From Siphonodentalium dalli (Eukaryota > Mollusca > Scaphopoda > Gadilida > Siphonodentaliidae): 64,000 bases of DNA. The stretch covers positions 129,656,754 to 129,720,753 of the forward strand of contig CP136061.1 in the NCBI GenBank assembly GCA_032622095.1, in the 5' to 3' direction. The notes under the pieces are model-generated. The model worked only from the letters and a program-made list of their open reading frames with translations. It was not told the DNA's origin and searched no databases. Shown piece by piece: positions 60,736 to 64,000 of the stretch (the stretch's first letter is position 1; every line of letters begins with the position of its first letter). The translations under genes and the position numbers were made by a program.

Positions 60736-63707
60736 CACAATTACACCGGTGACGTAAACACATGTGCCAATCTTAGTTGTACTCTCGTAATTATCGGTAC
60801 GATGAAACGGTGACGGAATCTGACGAGGTTTGCCGAATGTACAATCACCCAGTGAATTATCGATCGCCCATGCGATACAAAAAAACCAAAAGCAATAAAC
60901 ACCACACTACGGTGGCGTAATAACCAGGTCGTGTGTCTCAACAAATATCGAGTACCTTGCTTCAATTCGAGCGAACGCCACAGATGATTTCAATGTGAAT
61001 GGCACGGATGTCGACCTTGATGACTATGATTCCTACCAAGCTCAACTGAGGGGTCACAATGTCAGCAGTTCCATTCTGTTTTCTGTGGGGTGTGATGCAG
61101 CGACATATTCGAAAGACAAGAAAGGAATCAAGCGAGCATGTGCCGAAGCCGTTCTGCCCCCAAATAAGAGACCGGTAGTGAACAGTTTAAGGAACAAATC
61201 AAAAGAATATTGCGTTTTCTGCAAACACAGTAAAAAGCCAGCACGGTTGTACAAAAGTCACCTGGTAAAAGACGACAATGATGTAGTTACCTGTCCCATT
61301 CTCCGACGGTACAAGTGCCCTCTATGTGGTGTTTCTGGTGACAAAGCTCACACGATCAAGTATTGTCCATCATACGACGGGATATCCATGAGCGTTGTCG
61401 TAGCCAGGAGAAGAAAGTTCGACAGCAAGAGAGTCAGATCTTCATAAGATGCAAGCCAGATTAGCAATTTAGCACACGCTATGTGTCTAAATGCCCGTTT
61501 TGTTTAAATATTATTCAATTGTTATATATGCCTTTAATTTATGTTGGTGCGCATGGAAATTTGAAACATGCGCACAATTTGTATTGTATAAATAAACAAT
61601 TTGTAATGAATTATATGCAAAGAAGCTTTTACATATTAGGCAATAAACTTATGTATAACAAATATCCTTTTCGTATCTATATATAAACAAATGGGCGGTC
61701 TCTTGGTGCTCTCATTTTTTGTACCTCGTTCCTGTCGTGTCGTGTAGATATTTCTGAAATTGTAGCTGTCTAATGTCAAAATCTAGTGATTATTGTGCGA
61801 ATGGGTGGTTTCGCCTACTTGTCTAATGTCTTGTTCTTTGAACACACAGAAAGAAATCGCATGCAACAATTCCAATCCCGCTTTATATAAGCCATATATC
61901 AGTCCATCGTCAAAGCTTCATTGGAAGACTCGCGTAGCACGGTTGCGAGTACAAATGCCCTACTGAAGCATAACAGTACGATGATAAAACAAAATCGTTT
62001 CATGCAAGACCTGTGGTGATCGCTGGTCGGAGAAGGCCGGCGCTTCAGATGGATTTTTTTTTTTTTTTGGTACAAATTTCCCAATGTATCCATTTTGTGA
62101 TCACTATTTTAACTATAACTCTAAATCCGTGTCTTTGGTTCAGTTCAAGATACAAACCACAATGAACTGTCAGGTTTAAATGAGGTAGTAATCAACGATT
62201 TCTGGCCATTTTCACAATTTCGTGTGGTTACTGTACTACAACATTCTGCTGCACCACGGTCATTGACAAACAGCACACAATAGACATAAATGGACTAAGA
62301 ATTCAACTGTCTGTACTTTGACTGGACTGTCACATCATAAATTGAATTATCTCCCTTGGACTGTCCATGCAATGCACCAATTTTTAACGATTGTTTGGCC
62401 GAAAGTAGCCATCTTCGGCCCCATAGTTAACCATGACAGAGCGAATGTCAGTCTATTGTCACCTTGTGAGCAGATATAGAACCTAGATAGATGTAAGATG
62501 ATATAAAAACTAAAGAAAAATTATCGTATCAATTTTGAAATTTTGTTTTGGAACTGCAGAAGACTGTTTTGAAGGGAGATAAATCAAGCTCTTTTCCGGT
62601 GTATTACCACATAGAGCTGGTCCACACCATGCAGATACGAAACACATACTTCGTAAGTCAAACATCATCCTATTCTGTGAACTATGGTACCTTTATAAAA
62701 TAATTAAACCATTAAAACAGTACTCACATTAATAACAAATGTCAAACTGACAGTTACAGCCCTTATATGCTTAAAATCCTATTTTTCAGCCCTCCTACAA
62801 ACCCATGAAATCGTGTATGGATACTTGAACTAAAACGCATAATATTGTCGATGACAGTGTTGTCGTGCAACAACGTGCTTATGTAGCCTAAATTGTTTAT
62901 TTCAGATGGTTGGAACTAATATTTTGCCTCAATTTCGGTATGTTTGTTCTGTCAGTCACATGCCCCTCGTTTCGAATTTACAAAACACCATATTTCCACC
63001 ACGTTGTTTGGCGATATTTGACCAATTTAAGCCCAGAAGCGAACAATGGCAAAGCGAATGTCAGCAAATTGTCATACCATCGCCCGTTAGAACTATGCTG
63101 GCGTTAACCTATATGGGAATCAGAAATAAACCCATCACAGTGGTTGGCTCTCAAGGCCTTTTCCTTCAGAAATAATGCACCGGTCAAGCAGCCGTCAGAA
63201 GAGTTATAAATGCGGATTCTATAGTTTCCCTACACACATTCAAGAAGCGCAGCTATAATGATTGAGTTACAGTTAACCATGCATATGGCAATATAAAGTA
63301 TAACCTTATATACGTCGAACGTCTGCGCGTGCCAGGGAATACCCAAAACAAATGTGTGTCATAAATCTAACTCAGAACCGAAAGCAGTCAGTTGAATTTT
63401 TCAGTAATATATTGATACGCTTAACAACTTATGCATCTATACAATTCGCTTGTTTAGTTGACATTATACTCAATTTTACACCGCGCACAGTGAACCGAGT
63501 TATACTCCAAATTCACGGAGCAAGTGGGAAGCGCCGATGCATGTTGTGATATGAATTTGAATGCAACGCAAAGTAAACACTTCGTTGCCACTCGAAAACT
63601 GTGTTGTAGTACTCGAAAGATCGCCGAGCCAATCAAATAGCGTTGATTAGGCCGAACAGAGGCCACTACGTTCTTGTAAAAACACCCCCTTCCAGACCCC
63701 GTGCAAG

Positions 63708-63715
63708 TATATAAA
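63708..63715 (+). promoter_or_regulatory. TATA box, unit 22
   Basis: Consensus TATATAAA before the partial gene at 63817. Confidence 0.8.
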
Positions 63716-63816
63716 TCCAGATTGGTTTCATATCAAACCATATCTTTCGTTCACTGTCGCTCGATCGTTCTAAATCATAACCATTTCAGTCGAACATTAT
63801 AGAAATTGCCATCATT

Positions 63817-64000
63817 ATGTCATCAGTTGCAAGCATCGACATGGAAGGGGGGACTTTTTGGTTTCCTCATAGATTCAGCGTTTACGTTCAGTGATCAGGA
63901 TATTTCACAATCGCATGGGAAAATAACCAGGTCGTGTGTCTCAACAAATATCGAGTACCTTGCTTGAATTCGAGCGAACGCCACAGATGATTTCAATGTG
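63817..64000 (+). pseudogene. nanos: nanos-like gene, unit 22: partial at window edge, frameshift plus nonsense
   Basis: Only the first ~60 codons are in the window. The G-run at 63847-63852 has six G instead of five, as in unit 1, so the frame shifts early. The codon-50 TGA seen in units 14-16 and 19 is also present near 63964. G6S is private. Whether the rest is intact cannot be seen. Confidence 0.85.

Larger units (their letters stand above)
58743..60920 (-). mobile_element. 2,178-bp insertion, probable non-autonomous Helitron-like element
   Basis: It interrupts codon 36 of unit 21 between A and T, with no target duplication beyond a possible AA. Read on the minus strand, it starts with TTACGCCACC (60911-60920). 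A matching inverted copy (9 of 10 bases) sits not at the other end but 24 bp inside it (58767-58776). It is followed by a hairpin with a 5-bp stem and 8-nt loop (58750-58767) that stops 7 nt from the end. A terminal repeat paired with a subterminal one, an end hairpin, no target duplication and a tandem-repeat core are traits described for Helentron/Helitron2-derived elements, including repeat-bearing ones in bivalves. No transposase or helicase frame is present. The ends do not read the canonical TC and CTRR, so the class is tentative. Confidence 0.6.
58637..61447 (+). pseudogene. nanos: nanos-like gene, unit 21: split by a 2,178-bp insertion
   Basis: The gene runs normally from the ATG at 58637 to 58742 (106 nt), is interrupted, and resumes at 60921 to the stop at 61447 (527 nt). 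The two parts add to exactly 633 nt, the intact length, so the insertion neither duplicated nor removed gene sequence, apart from an ambiguity of up to two A residues. D98Y and A195V are private. The 5' UTR lacks 8 bp near 58588. The 3' part has no promoter of its own. Confidence 0.93.
1..64000 (+). repeat. Head-to-tail tandem array of ~2,992-bp nanos-like gene units (22 units, both ends open)
   Basis: The same promoter-gene-3' UTR-spacer module recurs through the whole window on one strand. Full unit lengths are 2962 (unit 1, which carries deletions), 2994, 2995, 2995, 2993, then a 4640-bp span made of one truncated and one 5'-truncated unit, then 2993, 2993, 2993, 2992, 2992, 2992, 2992, 2992, 2992, 2991, 2991, 2980, 2993, 5172 (contains a 2178-bp insertion) and a partial last unit. 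Copies differ by scattered single-base changes and small indels. Neighbouring copies are often the most alike, which points to ongoing unequal exchange or conversion. The first base and the last base are both inside the array, so its true copy number is unknown. Confidence 0.97.

Noticed and set aside
59921-60965. Short frames on both strands in the insertion
   Set aside because: They run through the short ACCTTCGGAATAG repeats and duplicated segments; their protein sequences are repeat translations with no transposase, Rep or helicase motif.
1-64000. CRISPR array or bacterial operon
   Set aside because: Repeats are ~3 kb with genes inside, there are no short spacers, and TATA, AATAAA and a Nanos domain mark an animal genome.
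1-64000. Tandem array as a pure assembly artefact
   Set aside because: Units carry many private variants, different lengths, a fusion and a unique insertion, which a collapsed or looped assembly would not create. The exact copy number still needs long reads.

Overview
The window is a eukaryotic, almost certainly animal, tandem array. A unit of about 2,992 bp repeats head to tail 22 times on the + strand from base 1 to base 64000, and the array runs off both edges. Each unit holds a TATA-box promoter, one intronless 210-codon gene, a short 3' UTR with a hairpin and two AATAAA signals, and about 2 kb of AT-rich spacer. The protein ends in an exact Nanos-type double CCHC zinc finger (C-x2-C-x12-H-x10-C, 7 residues, then C-x2-C-x7-H-x4-C). 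Nanos proteins are germline translational repressors that work with Pumilio and the CCR4-NOT deadenylase. I therefore read this as a multicopy nanos-like locus. The animal is probably an invertebrate. A bivalve mollusc is a guess, based on the style of the one transposon in the array.

Unit starts, taken at the sequence TAGCGTTG, are 1, 2963, 5957, 8952, 11947, 14940, (17146, a fragment), 19580, 22573, 25566, 28559, 31551, 34543, 37535, 40527, 43519, 46511, 49502, 52493, 55473, 58466 and 63638. I number them units 1-22. Thirteen units (2, 3, 4, 5, 6, 8, 9, 10, 12, 13, 17, 18, 20) keep a full 210-codon reading frame, although unit 4 has lost a zinc ligand. Nine are broken. Units 1 and 22 have a G-run frameshift plus other lesions, unit 7 is a promoterless 3' fragment, unit 11 has a 1-base deletion, units 14, 15, 16 and 19 have a stop at codon 50, and unit 21 is split by an insertion. 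Unit 22 also carries the codon-50 stop.

The array is a patchwork of sub-families. Units 14-16 are nearly identical, as are 17-18. Units 5-6 reappear as 8-9 at an offset of exactly 7,633 bp. A divergent spacer type (B) occupies units 3, 5 and 8 and parts of 9 and 19. This is the footprint of unequal crossing-over and gene conversion. Bases 58743-60920 are a 2,178-bp foreign insertion inside the unit 21 gene. It sits between A and T with no clear target duplication, has an end/sub-end inverted repeat, a hairpin 7 nt from one end and four ~130-bp internal repeats. These features suggest a non-autonomous Helitron-like element.

No tRNA, rRNA, CRISPR or prokaryotic operon features were seen. Most other open frames are shadows of the repeated unit. 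An 89-codon frame in the spacer with good splice signals is the only candidate for a second gene, and its substitutions argue against coding.
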